Shown here piece by piece: positions 1-8,415 of a stretch of 64,000 nucleotides of DNA. The notes under the pieces were generated by a model. That model had not been told where the DNA came from. It did no database searches and saw only the letters and a program-made list of their open reading frames with translations. Each line of letters starts with the position of its first letter. The stretch's first letter is position 1. The translations under genes and the position numbers were made by a program. The stretch is from an uncultured Selenomonas sp. (GTDB taxonomy: Bacteria; Bacillota; Negativicutes; Selenomonadales; Selenomonadaceae): NCBI GenBank assembly GCA_905372355.1, contig CAJPOT010000001.1, positions 124,001-188,000 of the forward strand. Reading direction: 5' to 3'.

Positions 1-450
1 CAGAGGGATGCGGCGATGGATCGCTTCATCAACGAGTATCGGCGGCTCGTCGGTATGCACATCATCTATAAAAACGACGTGCGCGAGATGTTTCGAATGA
101 TGAAGGAAGGCTGGGTTGTCGGACTTCTTGCCGATCAGGATACGAATCGGCATGACGGCATCGTGCTCGATTTCTTTGGCAAGCCGACGAACTGCGTACC
201 TGGACCCGCCGCGATGGCTCGTTCGGCAGGGATCGGTGTCATCCCCGGATACATCACGCGCAAGGAGGACGGCACGCATAAGATCATCCTTTATGCGCCC
301 GTCGAGGTACCTCACACGAAGGATAAGCGCGCTGACATCCGCACGGCAGAGCAGGCGGTCAACCGCGTCTTGGAGCAGCATATCCGCGAGCATCCCGAGG
401 AATGGTTTTGGCTGCACGATCGCTGGAAGTCGATGCGTGAGGAGTTTTAG
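1..450 (+). CDS. Lipid A biosynthesis acyltransferase (LpxL/HtrB family), C-terminal part
   Basis: The reading frame is open from base 1, so the start lies left of the window; about 149 residues are visible. The segment ADQD followed by DFFGKP and a Pro-Gly-Pro-Ala stretch is the typical C-terminal half of LpxL/LpxM-type acyltransferases. These transfer a secondary acyl chain from acyl-ACP to the lipid A precursor on the inner membrane. The catalytic HX4D/E motif would be in the missing N-terminal part. The gene implies an LPS-bearing outer membrane. It ends with TAG at 448-450; a promoter for the next operon begins right after it. The family is clear; which acylation step it performs cannot be told. 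Confidence 0.85.
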   Translation, partial: QRDAAMDRFINEYRRLVGMHIIYKNDVREMFRMMKEGWVVGLLADQDTNRHDGIVLDFFGKPTNCVPGPAAMARSAGIGVIPGYITRKEDGTHKIILYAPVEVPHTKDKRADIRTAEQAVNRVLEQHIREHPEEWFWLHDRWKSMREEF

Positions 451-459
451 GGCTTCTGC

Positions 460-488
460 TTGCGCGAAAATGAAAAAACCTTTATAAT
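460..488 (+). promoter_or_regulatory. Sigma-70 promoter of the yaaR-holB-ricT-rsmI operon
   Basis: The -35 TTGCGC (460-465) and a perfect -10 TATAAT (483-488) are separated by 17 bases. It starts just after the acyltransferase stop codon and about 45 bases before yaaR, so transcription of the next four coupled genes probably begins near 495. Confidence 0.6.
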
Positions 489-533
489 TCAAGGAGAGTC
501 AAAAATTGCAGGCGGAAGGTGGCTTGTGAATTT

Positions 534-986
534 ATGAAGATAGATGCCTTAAGCTCGCAGCGATCTGCGCTGCAGACACTTGAGCGTGATATCGCTGTAC
601 ATGAACCCTCACGCAGCGATGCGGATTTTGGAACGGAACTCGCCGATCAGCATGCGGCGTTTTCTGATCGCCAGCTGCAGGAAATCTTGAAGAAGATTGA
701 CGAGCAGGGCGCACGCCTTACGAATACGCCGACGTACGATGAGCTCAAGGCGTATCGCGATCTCGTCAAGGATTTCGTCGACGAGGCGGTCGGGCGCATG
801 TATCAGCTTCATGTGCAGGCAGGTTGGGATCGCATGGGACGGCAGAAGGTCTACACGACGGTGCGCAAGATCGATCGGAAGCTCGAAGAGCTTGCGGAAA
901 AAATCCGCACGGGTCAGACGGACGCCTTGGACATCGCGGCGAGTCACGATGCGATTCGTGGAATGCTCGTCGACCTCTATATGTGA
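534..986 (+). CDS. yaaR: YaaR family protein (DUF327)
   Basis: 150 residues, alpha-helical and charged, matching the YaaR/DUF327 family in length and in its position next to holB, as in Bacillus. Its biochemical role is not established. The start chosen is ATG 534, preceded by a GGAAGGTGG-like ribosome-binding site; an in-frame GTG at 519 lacks a well-spaced site. The C-terminal half, with an R-K-V-Y-T-T-V-R-K-I-D-R-K-L segment, is the most family-like part. The stop TGA overlaps the holB start (TGATG), so the two are translationally coupled. The family call rests on sequence feel plus synteny. Confidence 0.75.
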   Translation: MKIDALSSQRSALQTLERDIAVHEPSRSDADFGTELADQHAAFSDRQLQEILKKIDEQGARLTNTPTYDELKAYRDLVKDFVDEAVGRMYQLHVQAGWDRMGRQKVYTTVRKIDRKLEELAEKIRTGQTDALDIAASHDAIRGMLVDLYM

Positions 987-1996
987 TGGAGGAGGCGCTT
1001 TCCTGGAAGGACGTCCTCGAGCACGAAGGGAATATCCATAGGCTGCGGACCATGCTGCGTGACGGTCGCCTGCCTCATGCGCTCCTCTTTTCGGGGATCT
1101 CCGGCGTGGGCAAGAAGAAGGTTGCGCGCCTCTTGGCCGCAGCTTTGCTGTGTGGCAGGGAGAATGCGCCTTGCGGCGAGTGTCCGTCGTGCCGTGCTTT
1201 TCTCGCAGGTACGCATTCCGATTACGTTGAGGCGGCGCCTGAAAGCCGCGGCAAGGGCGTGCGCGTCCTGCGCATCGACGCCGTGCGCGAGATTGAGAAG
1301 AAGATCGCGCGAAAGCCACTGCTCTCGGGACGCTTCGTCGTCCTTGTGGACGATGTCGACGCGATGAACGAGGCAGCGGCGAACAGCCTTTTGAAGACTT
1401 TGGAAGAGCCGCAGGGCGCGGTCTTCTTCCTGCTCGTGACAGCAAAGCGCACAGCGCTTCTGCCGACGATCCTCTCGCGCGTGCGCGACATGTACTTCGG
1501 TGCGCTCTCTCCCAAGGTAATTGAAGATGCACTCCTCGCGCGCGGCGTGGAAAACCGGAAGGCACATTCTCTCGCCATGGCGGCGGACGGCAGCCTTGGT
1601 CACGCACTGCTCCTGCTCGAAGGGGGTGGGTTGCAGCTCATGGAGGATGCGGCAGAGACGCTCTTTTCGCTTTCTGCGCTCGATATGTTCAGCCTTTGGG
1701 CGAAGGCAGAAGAACTTGGCAAATTGCCGCGCGATCGTGCCGAGGAGTGGCTGCTCGCGCTCTCTCACCTTCTTCGTGACATGCTCGCGCTCCTTTCGGG
1801 GCGTGGTACGCTCTACCATGAGGAAAAGCGCGGGGCTTTGGCTCATGCGCTCGCGGATTTTCCCGAGACGCGCATCTTCGCTTGTCTCGCTCTCGTGCGC
1901 GAGGCGCTCGGGAGGCTTCGGAGCAACGCAAGCGTGCAGCTCCTCTTTGAAGGGCTGCTGATGCGCCTGCGGGATGCACGGGAGTCGGAAAGGTGA
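986..1996 (+). CDS. holB: DNA polymerase III delta-prime subunit
   Basis: 336 residues; a clamp-loader subunit acting with gamma/tau and delta to load the beta sliding clamp. It starts at ATG 986 inside the yaaR stop. A P-loop-like GISGVGKK lies at about residues 37-44, with Lys in place of the usual Ser/Thr. A Cys4 zinc site follows (Cys 56, 63, 66, 69). The sensor region LLKTLEEP and the segment LPTILSRVR align with the conserved SRC motif, read here as SRV. A degenerate P-loop fits delta-prime, which need not hydrolyse ATP. Its place between yaaR and ricT supports the call. Confidence 0.9.
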   Translation: MEEALSWKDVLEHEGNIHRLRTMLRDGRLPHALLFSGISGVGKKKVARLLAAALLCGRENAPCGECPSCRAFLAGTHSDYVEAAPESRGKGVRVLRIDAVREIEKKIARKPLLSGRFVVLVDDVDAMNEAAANSLLKTLEEPQGAVFFLLVTAKRTALLPTILSRVRDMYFGALSPKVIEDALLARGVENRKAHSLAMAADGSLGHALLLLEGGGLQLMEDAAETLFSLSALDMFSLWAKAEELGKLPRDRAEEWLLALSHLLRDMLALLSGRGTLYHEEKRGALAHALADFPETRIFACLALVREALGRLRSNASVQLLFEGLLMRLRDARESER

Positions 1997-2044
1997 CGCT
2001 GGGCGCGAAAGAACGCGCTTTCAATAGATGAAGGAGGCAAGGGG

Positions 2045-2869
2045 TTGCAGACGATTGTGGGTGTCCGCTTCAAGAAAGCGGGCAAGATCTATTATTTCAG
2101 CCCGGGAAAATACGAACTCGTACTCGGCGACGATGTCATCGTTGAGACGGTGCGTGGCATGGAGTGCGGTCGCGTCGTCCTGGGGGTGCGAGAGGTGGAG
2201 GAAAACGGCTCTCAAGTCTTGAAGACCGTACAGCGCAAGGCGACGGAGCAGGATCTTCGCAAGGTCGAGGAAAACCATCGCAAGGAAAAAGAGGCGTTCA
2301 AGGTTTGTGAGAAGAAGATCAAGCTGCATGGTCTGCCGATGAAACTCGTCGATGTCGAGTGCACGTTCGACTTGAATAAGATCATCTTCTACTTCACGGC
2401 GGACGGGCGCATTGACTTTCGCGAGCTCGTCAAAGATCTGGCCTCCGTGTTCCGCACGCGCATCGAGCTCAGACAGATCGGTGTGCGCGACGAGGCGAAG
2501 CTCATGGGCGGCATGGGCTGCTGCGGCAGGCCTTTGTGCTGCTCGATGTTCCTCGGCGACTTCGAGCCGGTGTCCATCCGCATGGCGAAGGAGCAGAACC
2601 TCTCTTTGAATCCGACGAAGATCTCGGGCATCTGCGGCAGGCTCATGTGCTGCCTCAAATATGAGTGCTCGGATTACAAAAAGAGCTGCCCCAAGCGCCG
2701 TCCGAAGCCGCCGAAGCAGGGAAGCCGCGTCGCGTCGGCGGAAGGAGAGGGAAAGGTCATCTCCATCAATGCGCAGCGACGCACGGCGACGATCCTGCTC
2801 GACTCGCACAAGACACTCGTGACAGCGTGGGAGGACGTCATTGCCGTAGAAAAGGGAGACAAGGCGTAA
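2045..2869 (+). CDS. ricT: PSP1-domain protein RicT (YaaT)
   Basis: 274 residues from a TTG start at 2045, supported by a perfect AAGGAGG at 2031-2037. The PSP1 domain carries the paired-cysteine pattern GCCGRPLCC (Cys 159, 160, 165, 166) and ICGRLMCC (Cys 197, 202, 203). In B. subtilis such cysteines bind iron-sulfur clusters in the Ric complex (RicA/F/T), which stimulates RNase Y-dependent RNA processing. Whether RicA and RicF exist in this organism cannot be seen. The gene is followed after one base by rsmI. YabA, YabB and YazA, which lie between these genes in Bacillus, are absent here. Confidence 0.9.
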   Translation: MQTIVGVRFKKAGKIYYFSPGKYELVLGDDVIVETVRGMECGRVVLGVREVEENGSQVLKTVQRKATEQDLRKVEENHRKEKEAFKVCEKKIKLHGLPMKLVDVECTFDLNKIIFYFTADGRIDFRELVKDLASVFRTRIELRQIGVRDEAKLMGGMGCCGRPLCCSMFLGDFEPVSIRMAKEQNLSLNPTKISGICGRLMCCLKYECSDYKKSCPKRRPKPPKQGSRVASAEGEGKVISINAQRRTATILLDSHKTLVTAWEDVIAVEKGDKA

Positions 2870-2870
2870 G

Positions 2871-3755
2871 ATGGAGCGCACGGAAGGGGCGCAGGGATCG
2901 CCGCCAAAGGAAGCTCGGCATGCAAAGGGCACGCTCTACCTCGCGGCGACGCCCATCGGCAATCTTGAGGACATGACGCTGCGTGCCGTGCGGATTCTCA
3001 AGGAAGTGCCGTTGATTGCGGCCGAAGATACGCGCCACACGCGCAAGCTTCTCGCACGTTACGACATCCACACGCGCCTCCTTAGCTACCATGAGCACAA
3101 CAAGTTTGAGAAGGGACCGCGCCTCGTGGAATTCCTGCTCGCAGGAAACGATCTCGTCTGTGTCAGTGATGCGGGGCTTCCCGGCATCGCTGATCCCGGT
3201 AGCCACCTCGCTGCTCTGGCCATAGACGCAGGAGTCACCGTATCGCCCCTGCCCGGTGCGAACGCCGCACTCTCGGCACTCATCTGTTCGGGGCTGGACA
3301 CGCGGCGCTTCACCTTTGTGGGCTTTTTGCCGCGCACGACGGCGAAGCGCGGCGATCTTCTCACCGAAGTCGCCGCGCGAAGGGAAACGCTCATCTTCTA
3401 CGAAGCGCCGCACCATCTGAAGGATACGCTCAAGGCGCTCGTTGCTGTTTTCGGCGGAGCGCGGCCTGCGGCAGCTGCGCGTGAGCTTACGAAGCGCTAC
3501 GAAGAGTTTCGGCGCGGCACGCTCGCCGATTTGCTCGCGCACTACAGCGCAGAAGAGCCGCGCGGCGAGTTTGTCCTCATCGTCGCGGGTACGGCAGATG
3601 GAGAGGTACAGGAGGCGACACCGCAGGAGACGCCGCAGGAACTCGTCGCACGCTTTATGCGAGAGGGCAGGTCGAAAAAGGAAGCCATGCGCGAAGCAGC
3701 GAAGCGACTGAACTTAAGTCGTCGCGACGTTTATCAGACCTTGCTGGAAGAATGA
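2871..3755 (+). CDS. rsmI: 16S rRNA (cytidine1402-2'-O)-methyltransferase
   Basis: 294 residues with the RsmI hallmarks: TLYLAATPIGNLEDMTLRA near residue 21, AAEDTRHT, SDAGLPGIADPG and PLPGANAAL. The enzyme transfers a methyl group from SAM to the 2'-OH of C1402 in the ribosomal decoding centre. A C-terminal helical tail resembles the usual RsmI extension. It starts at ATG 2871, one base after the ricT stop. A strong bidirectional terminator follows. Confidence 0.95.
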   Translation: MERTEGAQGSPPKEARHAKGTLYLAATPIGNLEDMTLRAVRILKEVPLIAAEDTRHTRKLLARYDIHTRLLSYHEHNKFEKGPRLVEFLLAGNDLVCVSDAGLPGIADPGSHLAALAIDAGVTVSPLPGANAALSALICSGLDTRRFTFVGFLPRTTAKRGDLLTEVAARRETLIFYEAPHHLKDTLKALVAVFGGARPAAAARELTKRYEEFRRGTLADLLAHYSAEEPRGEFVLIVAGTADGEVQEATPQETPQELVARFMREGRSKKEAMREAAKRLNLSRRDVYQTLLEE

Positions 3756-3760
3756 AAAAG

Positions 3761-3794
3761 CCCGCCCACTCCCTTTGCGGGAATGGGCGGGTTT
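3761..3794. terminator. Bidirectional rho-independent terminator between rsmI and abrB
   Basis: The arms CCCGCCCA (3761-3768) and TGGGCGGG (3784-3791) form a GC-rich stem flanked by A5 on the left and T3 on the right. It sits between the convergent ends of rsmI (+) and abrB (-) and can serve both. Confidence 0.8.
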
Positions 3795-3813
3795 CTGGAT
3801 GTTTGCGCAAAAT

Positions 3814-4068
3814 CTATACGGCTTCCTTCTGCAGATCTCTCGCGCACTTTTTGCAGACGTTGCGCCCCTTGAAGAGCGACACGTCGTCTACACTGCCGCA
3901 GAAGATGCACGTGCAGGTCGGTTCGTACTTTCGCAGCACGATGCGATCCTCATCGGTGTAGATCTCCAAGGCATCGCGCTCTGCGATGCCGAGCGTGCGG
4001 CGCAGCTCGATCGGTATGACGACACGACCGAGTTCGTCGACTTTTCTGACGATTCCTGTGGCTTTCAT
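3814..4068 (-). CDS. abrB: AbrB-type transition-state regulator with C-terminal zinc ribbon
   Basis: 84 residues from ATG at 4068, with AAGGAGGAG just upstream on the minus strand. Residues 1-50 match the AbrB/SpoVT swapped-hairpin DNA-binding domain (GIVRKVDELGRVVIPIELRR). The C-terminus differs from Bacillus AbrB and holds two CxxC pairs (CIFC and CKKC), a zinc-ribbon-like tail. It probably acts as a global repressor of stationary-phase genes by homology. It lies in the same place as in Bacillus but is transcribed opposite to its neighbours. Confidence 0.9.
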   Translation of the reverse strand: MKATGIVRKVDELGRVVIPIELRRTLGIAERDALEIYTDEDRIVLRKYEPTCTCIFCGSVDDVSLFKGRNVCKKCARDLQKEAV

Positions 4069-4568
4069 AGCTATCTCCTCCTTAGAAGCAGGCCAGCCAA
4101 CTGCGGGGAAATAGTCATTCAACGTGCAAAAGCAGGGTTGAGTGATTATTACATGTTTACAAGAAGCCTCGAGAAGTCAAGCCGAAGGCGCAGACTGATC
4201 GGTTAGACTTCTGTAAAGCGTGAGAACATATGTACAACGTGCCTCTTTGATGATGCCATGCAGGAAACGGGAGAAAAAGCAATGCATGCCGCTTCGTGCG
4301 ACGGCTGAATATATGTCCTGAAAGTTTACAACATTTACATGAAGAAACATTTTTTGACTAAAAATGTATACTTTTTCCTTTGCTTACAGTATAGCATTTC
4401 CAAGGAAATGTTTCAAGTGAAATAATTAAGAAGAAATAATAAATCTATACAAGAAGGACATTGTGCTTTTGATGAAGGACATGGCGAGAGAGAAAGTATT
4501 TTGCTGCCAAATCTTCAAGCAATGATTGAAATGATCGGCACTTTCTCGATGTGCGGAACTTGAAAATC
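4069..4568. other. Intergenic region between abrB and the metG promoter
   Basis: About 500 bases without a convincing gene. The part nearest abrB should hold its promoter, but no clear -35/-10 pair was found. A hairpin repeat copy lies at 4173-4211. The stretch 4320-4450 is AT-rich. No RNA gene was recognised. Confidence 0.5.
4173..4245 (+). repeat. Diverged copy A of the dispersed hairpin element
   Basis: GAAGTC (4173-4178) pairs with GACTTC (4206-4211), and CCGA (4182-4185) pairs with TCGG (4199-4202). The left arm through GGCGCAGAC is identical over about 24 bases to the copy at 8947-8969. The second half of the element is degenerate here. Unlike the other copies it is about 400 bases from the next plus-strand gene. 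Confidence 0.5.
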
Positions 4569-4598
4569 TTGCATAGGAGGACAAATTTATTCTATAAT
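4569..4598 (+). promoter_or_regulatory. Promoter of metG-tatD
   Basis: TTGCAT (4569-4574) and a perfect TATAAT (4593-4598) are spaced by 18 bases, about 48 bases before the metG start. Confidence 0.6.
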
Positions 4599-4645
4599 AG
4601 TGAGGATATATAAATGCGGCATCATGCCGTTGAGGAGGCTTTTTG

Positions 4646-6610
4646 ATGACAAGGAAATCATTCTACATAACGACGCCGATCTACTACCCGAGCGCGAAGC
4701 TGCATATTGGACACGCGTACTGCACGACGATTGCCGACGCTGTCGCACGTTTCAAGCGGCTGACCGATCACGATGTGTTCTTTCTCACGGGAAGCGACGA
4801 GCACGGGCAGAAGATCCAGCAGAAGGCAGAGGAGGAGGGCGTGACGCCCCTTGCCTACGTCGACAAGATCGTTGCGGGATTTCAGGGGCTTTGGCAGAAG
4901 CTCCACATCTCGAACGACGATTTCATCCGCACGACTGAGGAGCGCCACCAGCGCGTTGTGCAGGAGGTCTTCCGCCGCATCTACGAGAAGGGTGACATCT
5001 ACAAGGGCAAGTACAAGGGGCTTTACTGCACGCCGTGCGAGAGCTATTGGACGGAGCGTCAGCTCATAGATGGCAAGTGCCCCGACTGCGGGCGCGAGGT
5101 GGCGGAGGTCGAAGAGGACGCCTACTTCTTCAAGATGTCGCACTATGCCGACCGCGTCCTCGCGTACATTGAGGAACATCCCGACTTCATACAGCCCGTC
5201 TCGAGGCGCAACGAGATGATCAACTTCATCAAGCAGGGGCTTGAAGATCTGTGCATCTCGCGCACGTCGTTCGACTGGGGCATCCCCGTGCCGATCGCAC
5301 CCGATCATGTCATCTACGTCTGGTTCGACGCCCTGACGAATTACCTGACGCCGATCGGCTTCTTGGACGATCCCGAGAAATTTGAGAAGTATTGGCCGGC
5401 CGACATCCATCTCGTCGGCAAGGAGATCGTGCGCTTCCATTCGATCATCTGGCCGTGCATCCTCATGGCGCTCGATCTGCCGCTGCCGAAGATGGTATAC
5501 GGCCACGGCTGGCTGATCGTAGACGGCGACAAGATGTCGAAGTCGAAAGGCAACGTCGTCGATCCCGTGCAGCTCATCGATGAGTTTGGCGCCGACGCCA
5601 TCCGCTACTTCCTGCTGCGCGAGATCAACCTCGGACAGGACGGCAACTTCTCGCGCGACGCTCTCATTACGCGCATCAACGCTGACCTTGCGAATGACCT
5701 TGGCAACCTCCTGCACCGCACGCTGAACATGATCGGCAAGTTCCAGGACGGTGTCGTGGAAGAGGCGCAGGGAGAGAGCGCGATTGACCGCGCCTTCCTT
5801 GCGGACGCGGAAAGTGCAATCGCCGCCTACGAGCGCGAGATGGAAGAGATGAAGCTGCAGAGCGCCATCAAGACGACGTGGGCGTTCATCAGCCGTGCGA
5901 ACAAGTACATCGACGAGACGATGCCGTGGGCGCTCGCCAAGGATGCTGCGAAAAAGCAGGAACTGACGAATACGCTTTACAATCTCGCCGAGAGCCTGCG
6001 TCGCATCAGCGTGCTCATCGAGCCGTTCATGCCGGAGACGGCGGCGAAGATCTGGCATCAGCTCGGCCTTGAGGGAGACTTCTCTCGCGTGCGCTTTGTT
6101 GACGTGCGCACGTGGGGCGGCTTCCTAGCGGGAACGCATGTGGGAAGCCCCAAGCAGCTTTTCCCGCGCATCGAGGTCGAGGCAGAGGAAAAGCCTACGA
6201 TGCAGGGGAGGAAAGGCTCTGCCGCAAAGTCCCAGGGGGCGCAGAAAAACCAGGGGAAGGCGGAAAAGACGAACGTTGCTGCGCCTGCGGACGGCGTCAT
6301 CACGATCGACGATTTCAACCGCGTCGATCTGCGCGTCGCTGAGATTCGGAAGGCGGAGCGCGTGCCCGATACGGCGAAGCTTATGCGCCTTACCGTGAGC
6401 CTCGGCACGGAGGAGCGCGAGGTCGTTTCGGGCATCGCCGAGTTCTATGCGGCAGACGAGCTTGTTGGCAGGAAGGTCGTCCTCGTCGCGAACTTGAAGC
6501 CCGCGAAGATTCGTGGTATTCGCTCGCACGGCATGATCCTGTGCACGGCGGACGAGAGCGGACTGCGCCTCGTCGAGCCTGCCGCATCCGCAGGGAGCAA
6601 GGTGAAGTGA
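4646..6610 (+). CDS. metG: Methionyl-tRNA synthetase
   Basis: 654 residues. HIGH is at residues 20-23, the zinc knuckle uses Cys 128/131/145/148, and KMSKS starts near residue 296. A C-terminal tRNA-binding (EMAPII-like OB) domain spans roughly 550-654, joined by a Lys/Gln-rich linker. The enzyme charges tRNA-Met using ATP. The start is ATG 4646 with GAGGAGG seven bases upstream; a TTG at 4643 is less likely. The length and fused C-terminal domain match Bacillus MetS. The stop overlaps the tatD start. Confidence 0.97.
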   Translation: MTRKSFYITTPIYYPSAKLHIGHAYCTTIADAVARFKRLTDHDVFFLTGSDEHGQKIQQKAEEEGVTPLAYVDKIVAGFQGLWQKLHISNDDFIRTTEERHQRVVQEVFRRIYEKGDIYKGKYKGLYCTPCESYWTERQLIDGKCPDCGREVAEVEEDAYFFKMSHYADRVLAYIEEHPDFIQPVSRRNEMINFIKQGLEDLCISRTSFDWGIPVPIAPDHVIYVWFDALTNYLTPIGFLDDPEKFEKYWPADIHLVGKEIVRFHSIIWPCILMALDLPLPKMVYGHGWLIVDGDKMSKSKGNVVDPVQLIDEFGADAIRYFLLREINLGQDGNFSRDALITRINADLANDLGNLLHRTLNMIGKFQDGVVEEAQGESAIDRAFLADAESAIAAYEREMEEMKLQSAIKTTWAFISRANKYIDETMPWALAKDAAKKQELTNTLYNLAESLRRISVLIEPFMPETAAKIWHQLGLEGDFSRVRFVDVRTWGGFLAGTHVGSPKQLFPRIEVEAEEKPTMQGRKGSAAKSQGAQKNQGKAEKTNVAAPADGVITIDDFNRVDLRVAEIRKAERVPDTAKLMRLTVSLGTEEREVVSGIAEFYAADELVGRKVVLVANLKPAKIRGIRSHGMILCTADESGLRLVEPAASAGSKVK

Positions 6611-7380
6611 TGGAGCTTATCGATTCTCATGCGCATCTCGACGGCGAGAAGTTCGCGGACGACTGCGCCGCCGTCGTTGAGCGTGCACTGGCAGCCGGCG
6701 TCGTGAAGATCATCACGATGGGCGACAGCCTCGAGTCCTCGGCGCGGAGCGTCGCGCTCACGGAGGAGTTCGAGTCCGTCTATGCGGCGGTCGGCATCCA
6801 TCCCGAGGAGGCGCAACCGATGACGGCGGCGACGGACGACCAGCTTGCCGCTTGGGCGGCGCAGGAAAAGGTCGTCGCCATCGGCGAGATCGGGCTCGAC
6901 TATTATTGGGAGAAGGACGAGGAAAAGCGTGCGCTGCAGCGTGCGATCTTTGTGCGCCAGCTCGATCTCGCGCGTCAGCTCAGGCTGCCCGTCTGCATCC
7001 ACGACCGCGAGGCGCACGGCGACATGATGAAGATTCTCAAGACGGAGGGCAGAGGGCTTCGCGGCGTGCTGCACTGCTACTCGGGAAGCTGGGAGATGGC
7101 GGCGGAACTCTTGAAGGGCGACTGGTACTTCGGCATCGACGGGCCTTTGACGTACAAGAACGCCGCGAAGCTGCCCGAAATCGTGCAGCGCCTGCCGGCG
7201 GAGCGCATTCTCGTTGAGACAGATTCCCCCTACCTTTCTCCCATGCCGTTTCGCGGCAAACGCAACGAGCCTGCCCATGTACTCTACGTCGCCAAGAAGG
7301 CGGCGGAACTGCGCGGCGAGAGCCTTGAAGCCTTCGCGCGGGCGACGCGCGAGAATACGCGCGATCTGTACGGGATTTGA
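6610..7380 (+). CDS. tatD: TatD family metal-dependent hydrolase
   Basis: 256 residues. The amidohydrolase metal ligands are visible: SHAHLD near residue 6, GEIGLDYYW near residue 93, CIHDREAH, LHCYSG and VETDSPYLSP. Members are nucleases or deoxyribonucleases acting on DNA ends. It starts at ATG 6610, overlapping the metG stop in TGATG, so it is coupled to metG as in Bacillus (yabD). A strong terminator lies 33 bases downstream. Confidence 0.93.
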   Translation: MELIDSHAHLDGEKFADDCAAVVERALAAGVVKIITMGDSLESSARSVALTEEFESVYAAVGIHPEEAQPMTAATDDQLAAWAAQEKVVAIGEIGLDYYWEKDEEKRALQRAIFVRQLDLARQLRLPVCIHDREAHGDMMKILKTEGRGLRGVLHCYSGSWEMAAELLKGDWYFGIDGPLTYKNAAKLPEIVQRLPAERILVETDSPYLSPMPFRGKRNEPAHVLYVAKKAAELRGESLEAFARATRENTRDLYGI

Positions 7381-7412
7381 GAGAAAATTTAATTTAATAT
7401 GACACAAAGAAA

Positions 7413-7460
7413 GAAGTGGTGAAAGCCTGTCGTAAAAGGGCTTTCACCACTTCTCTTTTC
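7413..7460 (+). terminator. Terminator of the metG-tatD operon
   Basis: A 15-bp perfect stem (7413-7427 with 7439-7453; arms begin GAAGTGGTG and end CACCACTTC) is followed by TCTTTTCC. Confidence 0.85.
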
Positions 7461-7500
7461 CCTAAATATGGTGGTTAATTCTGTCAAAGTGGGGCATATC

Positions 7501-7529
7501 TTGACAAAGGGGGAAAAAGGTGCTAGAAT
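7501..7529 (+). promoter_or_regulatory. Strong sigma-70 promoter of the 3D-domain gene
   Basis: A consensus TTGACA (7501-7506), a 17-base spacer and TAGAAT (7524-7529) lie 34 bases before the ATG. AAGGGGGG provides the ribosome-binding site. Confidence 0.8.
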
Positions 7530-7562
7530 AAGCCTGTCGTTAGATTTCTAAGGGGGGATTGA

Positions 7563-8324
7563 ATGACTTTAAGGAAACTAGCACTTTGCATGGTGTTGAT
7601 CCTCGGAGTCGTATTCACGACAGGTTTTACGGACGCGATGCGCAATGTCAGCATCGACGTCGATGGCAAGACTTTGGAGGTAAGCACCCGATACTCGAGC
7701 CCGGAGCTGATCTTGCATCAGGCAGGCGTCGAGATTAGGCACAAGGATGAGTTTCAGTTAAAGAAATCGGACAAAGAAGAAAAAATTATTGTGCAACGTG
7801 CCGTGCCGGTCGTCATTGAGTTCGAGGGCGACAGGCAGAAGGTTTATACGACTCGCAGCAATGTGGGCGAGGTACTCAAGGACTACGGATACGTCGGCGA
7901 CCGCTTCTCGGCGGAGCTGGACGGGGCAACACGACTTGAAAAAAATCTCAACATCAAGATACACGATTTGGTCGCAGAAAAAGAAAGAGAAGAAGAAGCA
8001 AGACGTGCCCAGTCTGTAGAAACATCGCGCGGCGCTATGCGCTATGTGCGTGAGTACGATATGGAAGCGACGGCTTACCTGCCGACCGACGGCGGCGGCA
8101 GTGGCATCACGGCTTCTGGTATGCTCGCAGAGCGGGGCGTCGTAGCTGTGGATACGGACGTGATTCCCTTGGGAACGCGCCTCTACATCCCGGGCTACGG
8201 TGTGGCCATCGCAGGGGATACGGGCGGCGCCATCAATGGCGAGCGCATCGACCTGTGTATGGAATCCTACGGTGAGGCGATGGAATTCGGCCGCCGTTGG
8301 GTCAAGGTTTATGTCTTGGAATAA
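7563..8324 (+). CDS. YabE-like 3D domain cell-wall protein
   Basis: 253 residues. A hydrophobic N-terminal segment (about residues 5-22) is a signal peptide or anchor. Two DUF348-type repeats follow (about 27-130), then a charged linker and a C-terminal 3D domain (about 165-253). The three aspartates of that domain lie in VAVDTDVIPLGT, GDTGG and ERIDLCM. 3D domains share the MltA/double-psi barrel fold of peptidoglycan lytic enzymes, so wall remodelling is likely. It lacks the G5 domain seen in many YabE/Rpf-like proteins. The location after tatD matches Bacillus yabE. Confidence 0.85.
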   Translation: MTLRKLALCMVLILGVVFTTGFTDAMRNVSIDVDGKTLEVSTRYSSPELILHQAGVEIRHKDEFQLKKSDKEEKIIVQRAVPVVIEFEGDRQKVYTTRSNVGEVLKDYGYVGDRFSAELDGATRLEKNLNIKIHDLVAEKEREEEARRAQSVETSRGAMRYVREYDMEATAYLPTDGGGSGITASGMLAERGVVAVDTDVIPLGTRLYIPGYGVAIAGDTGGAINGERIDLCMESYGEAMEFGRRWVKVYVLE

Positions 8325-8330
8325 CGACAT

Positions 8331-8368
8331 AAAAAGAGGACTGTACGCGAAAGCGGCAGTCCTCTTTT
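8331..8368. terminator. Bidirectional terminator between the 3D-domain gene and the minus-strand hypothetical gene
   Basis: AAAAAGAGGACTG (8331-8343) pairs with CAGTCCTCTTTT (8357-8368). A-tract and T-tract flank both sides, so it can stop transcription from either convergent gene. Confidence 0.8.
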
Positions 8369-8415
8369 CGTATGTGTATTATCTGCGAAAATGTATGACG
8401 TGCGCCTTCGCGCGG

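Noticed and set aside
519..533. An earlier GTG start for YaaR, and a seven-codon TTG mini-frame at 506-529
   Set aside because: The GTG lacks a well-spaced ribosome-binding site. The mini-frame follows AAGGAGAG but is too short to judge.
609..1607. A 332-residue open frame on the minus strand over yaaR-holB
   Set aside because: Both plus-strand genes are well supported by families, start overlaps and synteny; the antisense product is Arg-rich without motifs.
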